Below the pieces are notes generated by a model. It was not told the origin of the DNA and did no database searches. It saw nothing but the letters and a program-made list of their open reading frames with translations. A program made the translations under genes and the position numbers. Of a stretch of 64,000 nucleotides of DNA, positions 34,809-43,784 are shown in pieces (positions within the stretch are counted from its first letter, which is position 1; each line of letters begins with the position of its first letter). This stretch comes from Halococcus saccharolyticus DSM 5350 (GTDB lineage: Archaea; Halobacteriota; Halobacteria; Halobacteriales; Halococcaceae), in contig NZ_AOMD01000030.1 of the NCBI RefSeq assembly GCF_000336915.1, positions 347,110-411,109 on the forward strand. Reading direction: 5' to 3'.

Positions 34809-36182
34809 TCACCGGCCACCGTCACCGATCGGTTCGGTACCGACGGCGCTCGGGGACACCTCGCCAGTACCGCCCCGCTCGATGATCCGATCGGCACAGG
34901 CGAATCCGGCGACGATCCCGCCGTTGAGGCTGCGCTCCGGGTACTGTGCCCGACTCGCCATCCCAGCGTAGTAGATCCCTTCCGCGACCTCGTTGTCGAG
35001 ATCGTAGGGAATCACCATATCGAGATAGCCTCGTTCGTAGACCGGCGCGGTGCGAGGGTTCCGTGCGGTTTCGATCCAGTTCACGCTCCCGCGATCGAAG
35101 TCGGGAAACAGGTCCTCGATTCCGGAGAGCCAGGTTTTCTCGACACCTTCGTCGTCCATCCGCCAGAGTTCCTCCTCGGAATCCTGGACGTAGCTCACGG
35201 CGTAGAGGAGATGCTCGCCGCCGTAGCGTTCGGGTGGAACGAAGTTGGTGTGTTCGATCAGCGCGCCGAAGGGGGCGTCGTCGGCGATGTTGAGCCAGTA
35301 GGTGTCCATTACCGACTCCGAGAGGCTCAGGACCGAACAGACCGTCCCCTGGAAGTCGATCTCGCAGGTGTAGCCCGTGAGGTCCTCTAGTACATTGGGC
35401 ATCGCGGCGATCACGACACCGTCGACATCGTGGGTCGCGGTTCCAGTCTCAGCACCGACGGTGAGCGAGTCGACCGCGCCGCCGTCGATCTCGATGTCCG
35501 TGACCCGCGCCCCGGTTTCGACGTGTTCGCGCCCTACTGCGGACACCAAGGCGTCGATCAGGCGGTGGAACCCCCCGTCGAAGTAGCCGAGGAACTCCCC
35601 GCGGAGGAGGTCGCGCTCGCCACGGAACTTGACCCGGCCGAGGAGCCACGCCGCGCTCACGTCCTCTTTTCGCGAGCCGAACTTCGCCTCCAGCAGCGGT
35701 TCGAAGAAGTTCTCGTACACCCCACGGGTGGTGTGATCGAGCAGGAACTCCGTGATCGGCACGTCCTCGAAGTCCCGAAGATCGTCGTAGGTGTCGAGCT
35801 TCGGAATCCCACCGCGCACGTCGATATCGAGGGTCAACATGCCGAGCCGGAACGTATCGTAGAGACTCAGATGGGGGTAGGCGAGGATCTCCCACGGCTT
35901 GTCCATTGGATGGACCACGCCGTCGACGTAGTAGGCGTTCTTCCCGACGTGCCACTCGACCGCGTTCCCGAGGCCGAGCTCCTCGGCGAGTTCGACGATG
36001 GTCTCCTCCGATTTCGAGAGGTGGTGGTAGAATTTCTCGATCCGGTCCCCACGAGTCTCGTAGGTCGCGGCGAGTCCGCCGGCGTCGTCGCTCGCCTCGA
36101 ACACTCGCACGTCGTGGCCGGTCTTCCGGAGACGATAGGCCGCAGCGAGGCCCGCAACGCCGCCGCCGACGATACCGATCAT
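34809..36182 (-). CDS. FAD-dependent oxidoreductase of the protoporphyrinogen-oxidase/amine-oxidase fold
   Basis: 457 residues. N-terminal dinucleotide motif GIVGGGVAGLAAAYRLRKTGHDVRVFEAS, then AGGLAATYETRGDRIEKFYHHL, typical of NAD(P)-binding_8 proteins near UDP-galactopyranose mutase and protoporphyrinogen oxidase. Mid-region FLLDHTTRGVYENFFEPLLEAKFG and C-terminal GIYYAGMASRAQYPERSLNGGIVAG complete the flavin site. Similar proteins lie in glycan and lipid loci; here no pathway partner is adjacent. Substrate unknown. Confidence 0.8.
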   Translation of the reverse strand: MIGIVGGGVAGLAAAYRLRKTGHDVRVFEASDDAGGLAATYETRGDRIEKFYHHLSKSEETIVELAEELGLGNAVEWHVGKNAYYVDGVVHPMDKPWEILAYPHLSLYDTFRLGMLTLDIDVRGGIPKLDTYDDLRDFEDVPITEFLLDHTTRGVYENFFEPLLEAKFGSRKEDVSAAWLLGRVKFRGERDLLRGEFLGYFDGGFHRLIDALVSAVGREHVETGARVTDIEIDGGAVDSLTVGAETGTATHDVDGVVIAAMPNVLEDLTGYTCEIDFQGTVCSVLSLSESVMDTYWLNIADDAPFGALIEHTNFVPPERYGGEHLLYAVSYVQDSEEELWRMDDEGVEKTWLSGIEDLFPDFDRGSVNWIETARNPRTAPVYERGYLDMVIPYDLDNEVAEGIYYAGMASRAQYPERSLNGGIVAGFACADRIIERGGTGEVSPSAVGTEPIGDGGR

Positions 36183-36308
36183 GGTCCGCGTTCCCGCCCG
36201 GAGGGAATGGGTGTTGTGATCGCCGGGTCAGGACGGAACGGCTGTGCGCGATCGTCAGCGACGCCGACGGCCCACAGGGTTAGGTGAGTGCCGGATGTAC
36301 CCGCCACC

Positions 36309-36626
36309 ATGACTGTCGTTGCACTACTCAGCGTCGCCCCAGTTCGGGAAGGCAGCATGGCCGGAGAGGTCGCGAAGGCCGTCGACACACTCGACGACTT
36401 CGACGTGAGCTACGAAACCAACCCGATGGGCACCGTGATCGAGGCCGAGGACGTGGGCGAACTGTTCGCTGCGGCCCAGGCGGCCCACGAAGCCGTCGAC
36501 GGCGATCGGGTGAGCACGGTCCTGAAGGTCGACGACAAACGCGCAAGCGAGGGCTCGGCGAGCGAGAAAGTCGATGCGGTCGAGCGCGAACTCGGTCGGG
36601 CGGCGAGCGACAGTCCCGCCGAGTAG
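36309..36626 (+). CDS. MTH1187/YkoF-type thiamine-binding protein
   Basis: 105 residues, whole-length match in character to the MTH1187 family: MTVVALLSVAPVREGSMAGE at the start, then VSYETNPMGTVIEAEDVGELFAAAQ with DRVSTVLKVDDKR. Members form ferredoxin-like dimers or tetramers and some bind thiamine. Start at 36309; an ATG 7 codons earlier is possible. It lies divergent from the flavoprotein gene and upstream of mch. May relate to the thiamine-type importer at the left edge. Confidence 0.78.
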   Translation: MTVVALLSVAPVREGSMAGEVAKAVDTLDDFDVSYETNPMGTVIEAEDVGELFAAAQAAHEAVDGDRVSTVLKVDDKRASEGSASEKVDAVERELGRAASDSPAE

Positions 36627-36689
36627 GTCGGTTGCCGACAGGATCGATCGGACCGACAGACCGTTGACCCATGCCGCCGAATCCGCCGT

Positions 36690-37622
36690 ATGGACAGCCT
36701 CAATCGGATGGCACTCGAACTCGTCGAGGAGGCCATCGAGTTCGCCGACGAACTCGGGATCGCGATCGCCGAACTCGACAACGGGGCCACGGTGCTCGAC
36801 TTCGGTCACGATGTCGCGGGCGGTATCGAGGCGGGCTTGCTTCTCGCCGAGATCCAGACGGCGGGGCTCGCGACGATCCAGAACCGTCTGGACGAGGTCG
36901 CTGGCGCGCCCGTCCCACACATCGATCTCACGACTGACCGTCCGGCGCTCGCGCTGCTCTGCGCGCAGAAGGCGGGCTGGGAGCTCGACGCCGATGAGCT
37001 CGAGGGATTGGCGAGCGGGCCGGGGCGCGCATTGTTCGCCGAGGAGGAGATCTTCGCGCGGGTGGGCTACGAGGACGACTTCGACTTCGCGACACTCGCG
37101 GTCGAGGCCGACGACCTCCCAGGGGAGGCGGTCGCCGAGCGGGTCGCCGACCGAACCGATGTCGGGGCGAACGCGGTCTTCCTGCCGTCGTTCCCGAGCG
37201 CGAGCCTCGTCGGCAGCGTCACGGCCGCTGCGCGCGCCGCCGAACTCGCGACTGTTCGCCTCGCCGACCTCGGCTACGATCCGCTCGATATCCGATCGGT
37301 GAGTGCGAACGCGCCGATCGCACCCGTGGCGAGCGACGAGGCGACCGCGATCGGCCTCGCGAACGACGCACTCGCTTACGGCGGCCAGGTCCACCTCACT
37401 GTCGACGAGGATTTCGGACGGTTCGACGACCTCACTTCGGTCGCGAGCGACGAGTATGGGGCCCCGTTCGAGGAGATTCTCGATAGCGTCGACTGGAACT
37501 TCGCCGAGCTCCCGGACGGGCTGTTCGCGCCGGCGCAAGTCACCGTCGACGTCAGCGGCGGCCCGACCCACGCGTTCGGCGAAACCAGCGAGGACGTGCT
37601 GGGTGACGCCTTCGGACTGTGA
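36690..37622 (+). CDS. mch: Methenyltetrahydromethanopterin cyclohydrolase
   Basis: Hydrolyses methenyl-tetrahydromethanopterin (or the folate analogue used in haloarchaea) to the formyl form. 310 residues. Recognised by NGATVLDFGHDVAGGIEAGL, TTDRPALALLCAQKAGWEL, GPGRALFAEEEIF, LPSFPSASLVGSVTAAARAAELA and APIAPVASDEATAIGLANDAL. Haloarchaea keep this gene without methanogenesis, in one-carbon metabolism. Its stop overlaps the next gene by GTGA. Confidence 0.93.
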   Translation: MDSLNRMALELVEEAIEFADELGIAIAELDNGATVLDFGHDVAGGIEAGLLLAEIQTAGLATIQNRLDEVAGAPVPHIDLTTDRPALALLCAQKAGWELDADELEGLASGPGRALFAEEEIFARVGYEDDFDFATLAVEADDLPGEAVAERVADRTDVGANAVFLPSFPSASLVGSVTAAARAAELATVRLADLGYDPLDIRSVSANAPIAPVASDEATAIGLANDALAYGGQVHLTVDEDFGRFDDLTSVASDEYGAPFEEILDSVDWNFAELPDGLFAPAQVTVDVSGGPTHAFGETSEDVLGDAFGL

Positions 37623-38101
37623 AATTCAAGATCGTTCCCGAACCCCGAGACGCAGCGTTCGTCGCGGAGGCCCAGCGGGCGCTGCCGCTGGTCCCCGGAA
37701 ACGAGAACGACTGCTGTGCACGGCTCGTCGAGCGGACGGACCTCGACGCGCGCGAGGTGGCTCGTGAGTGGATCACGTTCCTCCGTGCGCTCGGCCTCGC
37801 CGAGGAGACCGAGTCGGGCTATCGGCGGCTGCGACGTGACCCCGCTTCCGAGGAGCTCGCCGACGCCTTTCGTGAGAGGGTTTTCGGAGCCGAAGCCGTC
37901 CTTTCGGTGCTCGATGCAGCCGACGAGTCGCTCGGTGTCGAGGCGGTCTACGAGCGGTTCCGCGAGGAAGTGCCGAACTGGGAACGGTATCGACGGACGG
38001 ATTGGGACGAAGAGTGGCGCGAACGCGTCGAACGGCTGCTCGACTGGGCGGTCGTGTTCGATCTCGCCGAGCGAGTCGACGGCGCGTATCGTACCGTCTG
38101 A
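37619..38101 (+). CDS. Haloarchaeal conserved protein, winged-helix-like
   Basis: 160 residues, GTG start overlapping the mch stop (GTGA), so translationally coupled to mch. Mostly helical and charged: LVERTDLDAREVAREWITFL, then RALGLAEETESGYRRLR and a second similar unit (ESLGVEAVYERFREEVPNWE...LLDWAVVFDLAERVDGAYRT). The two units look like winged-helix domains. No family name recognised. The strict coupling hints at a joint role with Mch, but that is inference. Confidence 0.7.
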   Translation: MKFKIVPEPRDAAFVAEAQRALPLVPGNENDCCARLVERTDLDAREVAREWITFLRALGLAEETESGYRRLRRDPASEELADAFRERVFGAEAVLSVLDAADESLGVEAVYERFREEVPNWERYRRTDWDEEWRERVERLLDWAVVFDLAERVDGAYRTV

Positions 38102-38132
38102 CTTTTGACCTCGATGCCCCTACCACGAGTTG

Positions 38133-38807
38133 ATGAGCGCACCCGTCGACACGGTGCTGTTCGACATCGACGATACGCTGTGTGCGTATCGCCGGTCGGG
38201 GGCGGAGGTGCTCGCGGCGGCCTTCGAGGCCGCCGGCGTCGAGCCGTTCTTCGCGATCGAGGACTACTACGACCGCTACTCCCGATTCGCGGATCGGACG
38301 GACTCCATTCGGGAGCTCCGTACGGCGTGCTTCGCCGCCATCGCCGACGAGCGCGGCCACGACCCCGATCGCGGGCGAACGGTCGCGGCGGCCTACACCG
38401 CCGAGCGCGATCAGTGGAACGTCGACGCGCTGCCAGGCGCGCGCGAAGCCGTCAACCGGCTCACGGCCGACCACCGCCTCGGCGTGGTCACCAACGGCGC
38501 ACCCGGAATGCAGGCGAAAAAGCTCGCCGCGATCGGCCTCGACGACGCCTTCGAAGTCGTGATCCACGCTGGCTACGACGCACCCGCGAAACCCGATCCC
38601 GCGCCGTTTCGCCGGGCACTCGACGCGCTCGATACCGACCCCAGTTCGACTGTCCATGTCGGCAACTCCCTGACTTCGGACGTGCCCGGTGCGCAGGCTG
38701 CCGGCCTCCGGGCCGCGTGGCTTTCGGACGGCTCGACGCCCGACCCGGTGCCCGCGTACACGCTCGACTCGATGGCCGATCTCCACGACCCGCCGTGGCG
38801 ACGCTGA
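38133..38807 (+). CDS. HAD-superfamily hydrolase (phosphatase-like)
   Basis: 224 residues. Motif I DTVLFDIDDTL (nucleophile Asp), motif II LGVVTNGAP, the Lys of motif III in APAKPDPAPF, and motif IV HVGNSLTSDVPGAQAAGL. The cap is helical (class C1), as in phosphoglycolate phosphatase or haloacid dehalogenase relatives. Substrate not deducible. ATG at 38133 preferred to the TTG just before it. Convergent with the GTPase gene; the stops are 3 bp apart. Confidence 0.85.
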   Translation: MSAPVDTVLFDIDDTLCAYRRSGAEVLAAAFEAAGVEPFFAIEDYYDRYSRFADRTDSIRELRTACFAAIADERGHDPDRGRTVAAAYTAERDQWNVDALPGAREAVNRLTADHRLGVVTNGAPGMQAKKLAAIGLDDAFEVVIHAGYDAPAKPDPAPFRRALDALDTDPSSTVHVGNSLTSDVPGAQAAGLRAAWLSDGSTPDPVPAYTLDSMADLHDPPWRR

Positions 38808-38810
38808 CGG

Positions 38811-40409
38811 TCACTCCGCGGACGTCACGTCCGTCACGGTCCCGACGCCCTTGCTCTGGCCCTCGCGGAAGACGAAGCGCTGGCCCTCTTCGACGAGATA
38901 GGGGCGGAACTTGAACCGGACGGTGGTTTGGCCGGTGTCGCCGGGCAGGAGCTGCCCTTCGGCGGGGTGGAACGCGGCGGCTTCGCTCACGGTCTCCAAG
39001 TGGACGACCGGCTCGTAGCCATCGTCGATCCGCGTGGGGTGGTTGAGTACCATCACCTCGGCCTCGAACTCTCGGACCGGCTCCGGCTCGGCTTCGCGCG
39101 GCAGGAGCACCATCCCACGCTCGACGTCGGCCTCGCGGACGCCCTTCAGCGCGATCCCGACGATTCGCCCGGCCTTCGCGCGGTCGACACGGTGGTAGTG
39201 CATCTCGATCGAGCGCGCCTCGACGTCCCGGAAGGAGCCGTCGGGGAACGGACCGAGCAGGAGTTCGTCGCCGGCTTCGACGGTGCCCGAGCGCACAGTT
39301 CCGGAAGCGACTGCACCGACGCCCGTGATCTTGTAGCTCCGGTCGACGTACATCGAGAACTCGCCCGTGCTGTCGCCGGTCTTCGGCAGGCGCTCGAACA
39401 GGTCGTCGAGCGTGTCCAGTCCGTCCATCGTGACCGCGCTCGTTCGGAGGACCGGGACGACGGAGCCACCGATCTCCTCGACCGCCGTGTCGACACCGTG
39501 ACGCTCGACGCGCAGCGGCGTCTGCCCGACGTCCCGGAGCAGGCGCTCGACCTCGCGCTCGACTTCGAGGGCGCGCTCGCCATCGACCATATCCGCCTTC
39601 GTGATCGCGACCATCGTGGGGAGCTCGGTCGCGAGGAGCACTCCGAGATGTTCGCGGGTGGTCTTGGTGGGGCCGTCGTCGGCCGCCACCGTGAGGAGGC
39701 CGTAGTCGAGCTTCTGGCCGACGAGGCCTCTGATGGTGGTTCGGAGCCACGGCTCGTGGCCCACGGTGTCGACAAAGGAGATCAGCTTGTCGGCCGACTC
39801 GACCACCGCGGCGCGGTCCGCCTTCCGGTCGGGGTTGTCGGTCCGGACCGGTTCGCCCTCGGCGAATCCGTAGACCGCGTAGGAGAGATCCGCCGAGAGG
39901 CCGCGCTCGACCTCGTGGGGCTGGACATCGAGGAAGCTGCGCGTGCCGCCCTCGCCGTCGTCCGGCCGGCCGGTGACGAGCGATCCGACCAGGGTGCTCT
40001 TGCCGTGATCGACGTGACCCGCGGTGCCGACGACGATGTGACCGTCGTCTTCCAGCAACGCACCCTCCCTGACTGTGGCGACGCCGACGAGTCCCCCCTC
40101 GATCCCCCACGTGTCGACCGACTCGATGTGGGCGTCGGCCTCCTCGGCGAGCAGCGAGAGCACGTCCATCGACTCCGAGAAGTCGTCGGTGGCGATCCCC
40201 GCGAGTCCGCCGTCGTCGGTGACGCCCACCACGTACGTGGCCTCGCCGTCGCCCGAGAGCACGCGGTGGCGGAGCTGGGCCGCGAGGCTCTCGCGCTTGC
40301 CTTCGGCGAGGTGGAGGTCCTTCGTGAGCCGTTCTTTGAACTCGACGCTGCCGCCCTCGCGCTCGCCCGCATCGAGCGCCCGCTTGAGGACGGCCCGGTC
40401 GGGGGCCAT
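38811..40409 (-). CDS. Translation-factor-like GTPase (GTPBP1/2 type)
   Basis: 532 residues. An N-terminal helical domain (GGSVEFKERLTKDLHLAEGK, ending AQLRHRVLSGDGEATYVVGV) precedes the GTPase domain with G1 GTAGHVDHGKST, G3 DTVGHEPW and G4 ITKAD. Two EF-Tu-like beta-barrels follow (VDRSYKITGVGAVASGTVRSG; FEAEVMVLNHPTRID). This layout matches the GTPBP1-like archaeal group rather than EF-Tu or SelB; such factors are linked to ribosome rescue and mRNA turnover in eukaryotes. ATG at 40409 chosen over 40415 by family start. Confidence 0.85.
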   Translation of the reverse strand: MAPDRAVLKRALDAGEREGGSVEFKERLTKDLHLAEGKRESLAAQLRHRVLSGDGEATYVVGVTDDGGLAGIATDDFSESMDVLSLLAEEADAHIESVDTWGIEGGLVGVATVREGALLEDDGHIVVGTAGHVDHGKSTLVGSLVTGRPDDGEGGTRSFLDVQPHEVERGLSADLSYAVYGFAEGEPVRTDNPDRKADRAAVVESADKLISFVDTVGHEPWLRTTIRGLVGQKLDYGLLTVAADDGPTKTTREHLGVLLATELPTMVAITKADMVDGERALEVEREVERLLRDVGQTPLRVERHGVDTAVEEIGGSVVPVLRTSAVTMDGLDTLDDLFERLPKTGDSTGEFSMYVDRSYKITGVGAVASGTVRSGTVEAGDELLLGPFPDGSFRDVEARSIEMHYHRVDRAKAGRIVGIALKGVREADVERGMVLLPREAEPEPVREFEAEVMVLNHPTRIDDGYEPVVHLETVSEAAAFHPAEGQLLPGDTGQTTVRFKFRPYLVEEGQRFVFREGQSKGVGTVTDVTSAE

Positions 40410-40813
40410 GTGCATTCGTGGCGCGGTGGGGGCAAAAGCCCTTCTCTACGGCCCGTGCTGCCGTGTCACGATGTCTCGTCCTCGGTGGCGTGAGGCGAAG
40501 ACCGTCCGTTGTCAGGGGCGGTGGCGCGCGGGAGTGCGCCACAGGTGCACAACTCGCACGAGGTCTGCACGAGCGAAGCGAGGTGCGACCATAGGGAGCA
40601 CCTCGATGCGAACGGCGAACGAAGTGAGCCGTGAGCGAAGGGAATGCAGGCTCGTCAGAACGTTGCTCTGACGATGGATGAGCGAGTGAGCGAAGCGAAC
40701 GAGGGAATCGGCTGGGGAGGGTGTGGTCTGCGGTTCTCACTTGTGTCGTGATTCGTCCGCGGTGAATCAGCCGTCGCCACCGAATCTCATGCTGCGGTTG
40801 CTGTTTCCGGATC
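40410..40813. repeat. Intergenic region with a related modular repeat (copy E)
   Basis: No gene. Contains many short GAGCGAAGCGAG-type units. At 40653-40673 lies a perfect stem-loop (arms CGTCAGA/TCTGACG, 7-nt loop), followed at once by ATGGATGAGCGAGTGAGCGA. The same order, hairpin then GGATGA...GCGAG, recurs at 45.5, 48.6 and 55.8 kb with a different hairpin sequence, so the structure rather than the bases is kept. Confidence 0.5.
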
Positions 40814-41527
40814 TCACGAGGAAGACCGCACGATCCGGAGCGCTTCGAGAAATCCATCGGCGTACGCCGCGTCCGTCACCCGATCGGCTGCCCGTGTCGC
40901 CGCCTCGTCGGCGTTCGCCACAGCGAACGACCGCCCTGCGGCCTCGAACGTCGCAACGTCGTTCGCGGAGTCACCGATCGCGACGAACTCCGCAGGATCA
41001 CGTCCGAGGCGGTCGGCGACGATCGAGAGCCCGTAGCCTTTGTCCACGTCGGGCGAGACGACGTGGTACGCGAACCCGGTATCGACCACGTCGAGTCCGT
41101 GATCGACGGCGATCTCTCGAAGGGGAGCGAGGGGCGCGTCGCGGCTCACCGCGATCTCGGTTTCGCGCCACCGGTTGACGAGATCGAGACTCCCCCAGCC
41201 GAGATCGTGGCCGGCGTCGCGGTAGGCTGCGGCGACGCGGTCGGCGGCCGCTCGATCGCCGGCGGCGACGATCTCGTCGTGAGTGTCGGTATCGAGACAG
41301 ACCACGCCACCGTTTTCGGCCACGACGAGCGTCGGGAGACCGACGAACTCGCAGAGTGCGACCGGGTACGGCAGTGCCTTGCCGGTGGCGAGAACGACCG
41401 GTGCTGGCCAGCCCCGGAGCGCGTCGAAGATACGTGGATCGACGACCCGATTGCGGTCGGTGAGGGTGCCGTCGATGTCGACCGCCAGCGGCGGTCGTGC
41501 GTCGGGAGCGTCGTCTGCGCGGTCCAT
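40814..41527 (-). CDS. Archaeal phosphoglycolate phosphatase-type HAD hydrolase
   Basis: 237 residues, HAD subclass IIB (Cof/SPP-like). Motif I LAVDIDGTLTDRNR; ATGKALPYPVALCEF (motif II region); VVAENGGVVC; motif III Lys in DVDKGYGL; motif IV AIGDSANDVATFEAAG. These are the features of the TA0175-type archaeal phosphoglycolate phosphatases, which remove 2-phosphoglycolate; sugar-phosphate phosphatases share the fold. Stands alone. Confidence 0.85.
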   Translation of the reverse strand: MDRADDAPDARPPLAVDIDGTLTDRNRVVDPRIFDALRGWPAPVVLATGKALPYPVALCEFVGLPTLVVAENGGVVCLDTDTHDEIVAAGDRAAADRVAAAYRDAGHDLGWGSLDLVNRWRETEIAVSRDAPLAPLREIAVDHGLDVVDTGFAYHVVSPDVDKGYGLSIVADRLGRDPAEFVAIGDSANDVATFEAAGRSFAVANADEAATRAADRVTDAAYADGFLEALRIVRSSS

Positions 41528-41604
41528 ACGTGGTGTGGGCGAGCCGGTCGGTTACGGGTTCGGATCGCGGTGTGCAGCCGAGCGGTGGGTCGCACTCGTG
41601 GTCG

Positions 41605-42150
41605 TCAGTCCGAAAGGTGGTCGTAGGCGCTCTGGACTCGCTTGAACGCGCGCTCGTTGCCGTCGTCGGTGTCGGGGTGGACTTCCTTTACTTTCTCGCG
41701 GTACGCGCTCCTGACAGCCGCCTCGTCCGCACCCGGTTCGAGATCGAGGGCACGGTACGCCGCCGCCGTGCTCGGGCCACGACGCTGGCGCTGTCCGCCG
41801 GCAGTCGCTCGTCGTCGGCCGCCGCCATCGAAACCGCCGTCGCTTCGCGGTCCGGTCCACTCCTCGCGCGGTCCCGCACCGAACCCACCGGTCTCGGTTC
41901 GGCCGGTCCGTGCGGTTCGTTTGGTCCGCGTCGTTCGGTCGGCCCGCCGGGAACCCGCAGTGCGTGTCTGTCGATACACTCGCTCGCGGAGCCGACCACT
42001 CACGTGATACCAGAGGAAGTAGGTCACGGCCCCGAACGGCACTGCGAGCGCGAGCGCTACCGGACTGTAGACGAAGCCGAGCACCGTCGTGAAGACGGTC
42101 AGTCCGGCGAACACTCCGCCGAGCCCGACCACGAGCCCCGACCTAGTCAC
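41605..42150 (-). CDS. Membrane-anchored J-domain (DnaJ-like) protein
   Basis: 181 residues, GTG start at 42150. Two hydrophobic helices at the N-terminus (LVVGLGGVFAGLTVFTTVLG; VALALAVPFGAVTYFLWYHV), a basic/Gly-rich linker, then a C-terminal J domain AAYRALDLEPGADEAAVRSA with the HPD motif (EVHPDTDDG). The HPD tripeptide stimulates Hsp70/DnaK ATPase. The membrane anchor suggests recruitment of DnaK to the membrane. An ATG-started longer frame (42315) overlaps the divergent zinc-finger gene and is rejected. Confidence 0.82.
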   Translation of the reverse strand: MTRSGLVVGLGGVFAGLTVFTTVLGFVYSPVALALAVPFGAVTYFLWYHVSGRLRERVYRQTRTAGSRRADRTTRTKRTARTGRTETGGFGAGPREEWTGPRSDGGFDGGGRRRATAGGQRQRRGPSTAAAYRALDLEPGADEAAVRSAYREKVKEVHPDTDDGNERAFKRVQSAYDHLSD

Positions 42151-42222
42151 GACAGTGCTTGTGGCCCGAGCGGCGTAAGCTTCCCGCCACAGGTTGAAGT
42201 TGCCTGACGACGAACGTCGGTC

Positions 42223-42429
42223 ATGAGCGTATCCGGACTGTGTCAGGTCTGTGAGAGCGCCGAAGCGAGTCACACCTGCGATCAGTGCGGGCGGGCCGTC
42301 TGCGACCAGCACCACGACGACGCGTTCGGACTCTGCCTCGACTGCTCGGCGGAAGCCGGCGGCAGTGGTGGTGCCGAGACCGGTGAGGATCCTGGCCGGA
42401 GCGACGCTGGCGACGACGTTCGGTTCTGA
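42223..42429 (+). CDS. Small B-box/HIT-like zinc-finger protein
   Basis: 68 residues: CQVCESAEASHTCDQCGRAV, then CDQHHDDAFGLCLDC and an acidic disordered tail. Cys/His spacing (CxxC, CxxC, CxxH, CxxC) gives two interleaved zinc sites like small B-box or HIT fingers. Probably a protein-protein adaptor. Divergent from the J-domain gene. Confidence 0.72.
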   Translation: MSVSGLCQVCESAEASHTCDQCGRAVCDQHHDDAFGLCLDCSAEAGGSGGAETGEDPGRSDAGDDVRF

Positions 42430-42461
42430 GTGTCCGGACTGGTGTGCAGCGCTGATGCCGC

Positions 42462-42755
42462 TCAGTCGTCGACGGCGTCGTGATCAACGTACTGACTTTC
42501 CCACTCGTGACGGGCCGCGATCGCTGTCCGGCCCTGCTCGGTGACCGCGTAAAAGTTGGTGAGCTCGTTCTGCGAGCCCTTTTCGACCAACCCTTTCTCG
42601 ACGAGCGTATCGAGGTTCGGGTAGAGTCGCCCCTGTCTGATGTCGTTGTCGTAGGCGTGCTGTAACTCCTCGCTGACCCCGAGGCCCTTCGGGTCGTCCA
42701 TCCCCGCGATGACGTACAGGAGGTCGCGCTGAAACCCCGTGAGATCGTCCATCAT
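42462..42755 (-). CDS. PadR-family transcriptional regulator
   Basis: 97 residues, a single winged helix: LTGFQRDLLYVIAGMDDPKG, then GRLYPNLDTLVEKGLVEKG (recognition helix and wing) and YAVTEQGRTAIAARHEWESQ. This is the common haloarchaeal PadR-like type. A TATA-like AAATATAAGG read leftwards near 42788-42797 would start transcription about at the ATG (42755), so the mRNA is probably leaderless. A GTG 7 codons earlier is possible. Target unknown. Confidence 0.82.
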   Translation of the reverse strand: MMDDLTGFQRDLLYVIAGMDDPKGLGVSEELQHAYDNDIRQGRLYPNLDTLVEKGLVEKGSQNELTNFYAVTEQGRTAIAARHEWESQYVDHDAVDD

Positions 42756-42894
42756 TGCTCCATCGGTCTCCACCACGACTGCGAAGTGCCTTATATTTTC
42801 GTGCTTTAGTGGAACTAATACTACGGGTCTCGGTGTATGAGCACAGCGCTACTGGTCTTCCGATCCTCCGGAAAGCCCGGTGTGTGGCTGCTCT

Positions 42895-43704
42895 TCAGCG
42901 ATACTCGTTCAGCCGTCTCTTGAGCCGCTTCGCCGCCTCGCCAGCCGCCCGTGCGAACCCTTCACCGCGATCCTCGCCGGCGAAGATGATCCCACGCGAG
43001 GAGTTCACGAGCCCGACGCCGTCGGCGAGGCCGTACTCGATCGCGGCTTCGACGTCTCCGCCCTGTGCACCGACGCCGGGTACGAGAAAGGGGAGGTCGG
43101 GAACGAGGTCGCGTACCGCTTCGAGTTCTTCGGGAGCGGTCGCGCCGACCACGAGGCCGACGTTGCCGCGCTCGTTCCAGTCGTCGGCGAGCCGCGCAAC
43201 CCGTTCGTAGAGGCACTCGCCGTCGGCGAGTTCGCGGTCCTGAAGGTCTCCTCCACCAGGATTCGAGGTCCGACAGAGCACGAACACACCCGCCTCCTGG
43301 GAGAGAAACGGTTCGATCGAGTCCCGACCGAGATAGGGGTTGACGGTGATCGCGTCGGCGGCCGTCCCGCCGGCCGCATCGAGGTGGGTCGCGTACTGGC
43401 GGGCGGTGTTGCCGATGTCGGCGCGCTTCGCGTCGAGGAGTACTGGAACGTCCTTACCATGGGCGTAGGCGACGGTTTCACGGAGCGCGCGCCACCCGTC
43501 GGGGTCCTCGTAGAACGCGGCATTCGGCTTGTAGCACGCGGCGTGGTCGTGTGTCGCGTCGATGATCCGGCGGTTGAACGCCCACCGTGGTAGGTCGTGA
43601 TCGTGGAGGTGGTCGGGAAGTCGGTTGAGGTCGGGATCGAGTCCCACAGAAAGCACGCTGTCGGTCGCATCGATACGGTCAGCGAGCCGGTCGAAAAATC
43701 CCAT
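42895..43704 (-). CDS. pyrF: Orotidine-5'-phosphate decarboxylase
   Basis: Last step of UMP synthesis. 269 residues, the long (type 2) form: LSVGLDPDLNRLPDHL, YKPNAAFYED, catalytic DAKRADIGNTARQYA, AITVNPYLG, and LVPGVGAQGGDVEAA with NSSRGIIFAG (phosphate site). No other pyrimidine gene is nearby. Confidence 0.95.
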   Translation of the reverse strand: MGFFDRLADRIDATDSVLSVGLDPDLNRLPDHLHDHDLPRWAFNRRIIDATHDHAACYKPNAAFYEDPDGWRALRETVAYAHGKDVPVLLDAKRADIGNTARQYATHLDAAGGTAADAITVNPYLGRDSIEPFLSQEAGVFVLCRTSNPGGGDLQDRELADGECLYERVARLADDWNERGNVGLVVGATAPEELEAVRDLVPDLPFLVPGVGAQGGDVEAAIEYGLADGVGLVNSSRGIIFAGEDRGEGFARAAGEAAKRLKRRLNEYR

Positions 43705-43784
43705 ACGCTCCGCTGTTCGTGACTGTGCAAGGACTTTCGGGTTCGTCTCGCCACACTCATGTGGGAAGCGGCCTACGGGTGTGT

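Noticed and set aside
38488..40857. 789-codon minus-strand frame over the HAD and GTPase genes
   Set aside because: Arg/Gly/Pro-rich translation in the wrong frame of the GTPase gene; no motifs.
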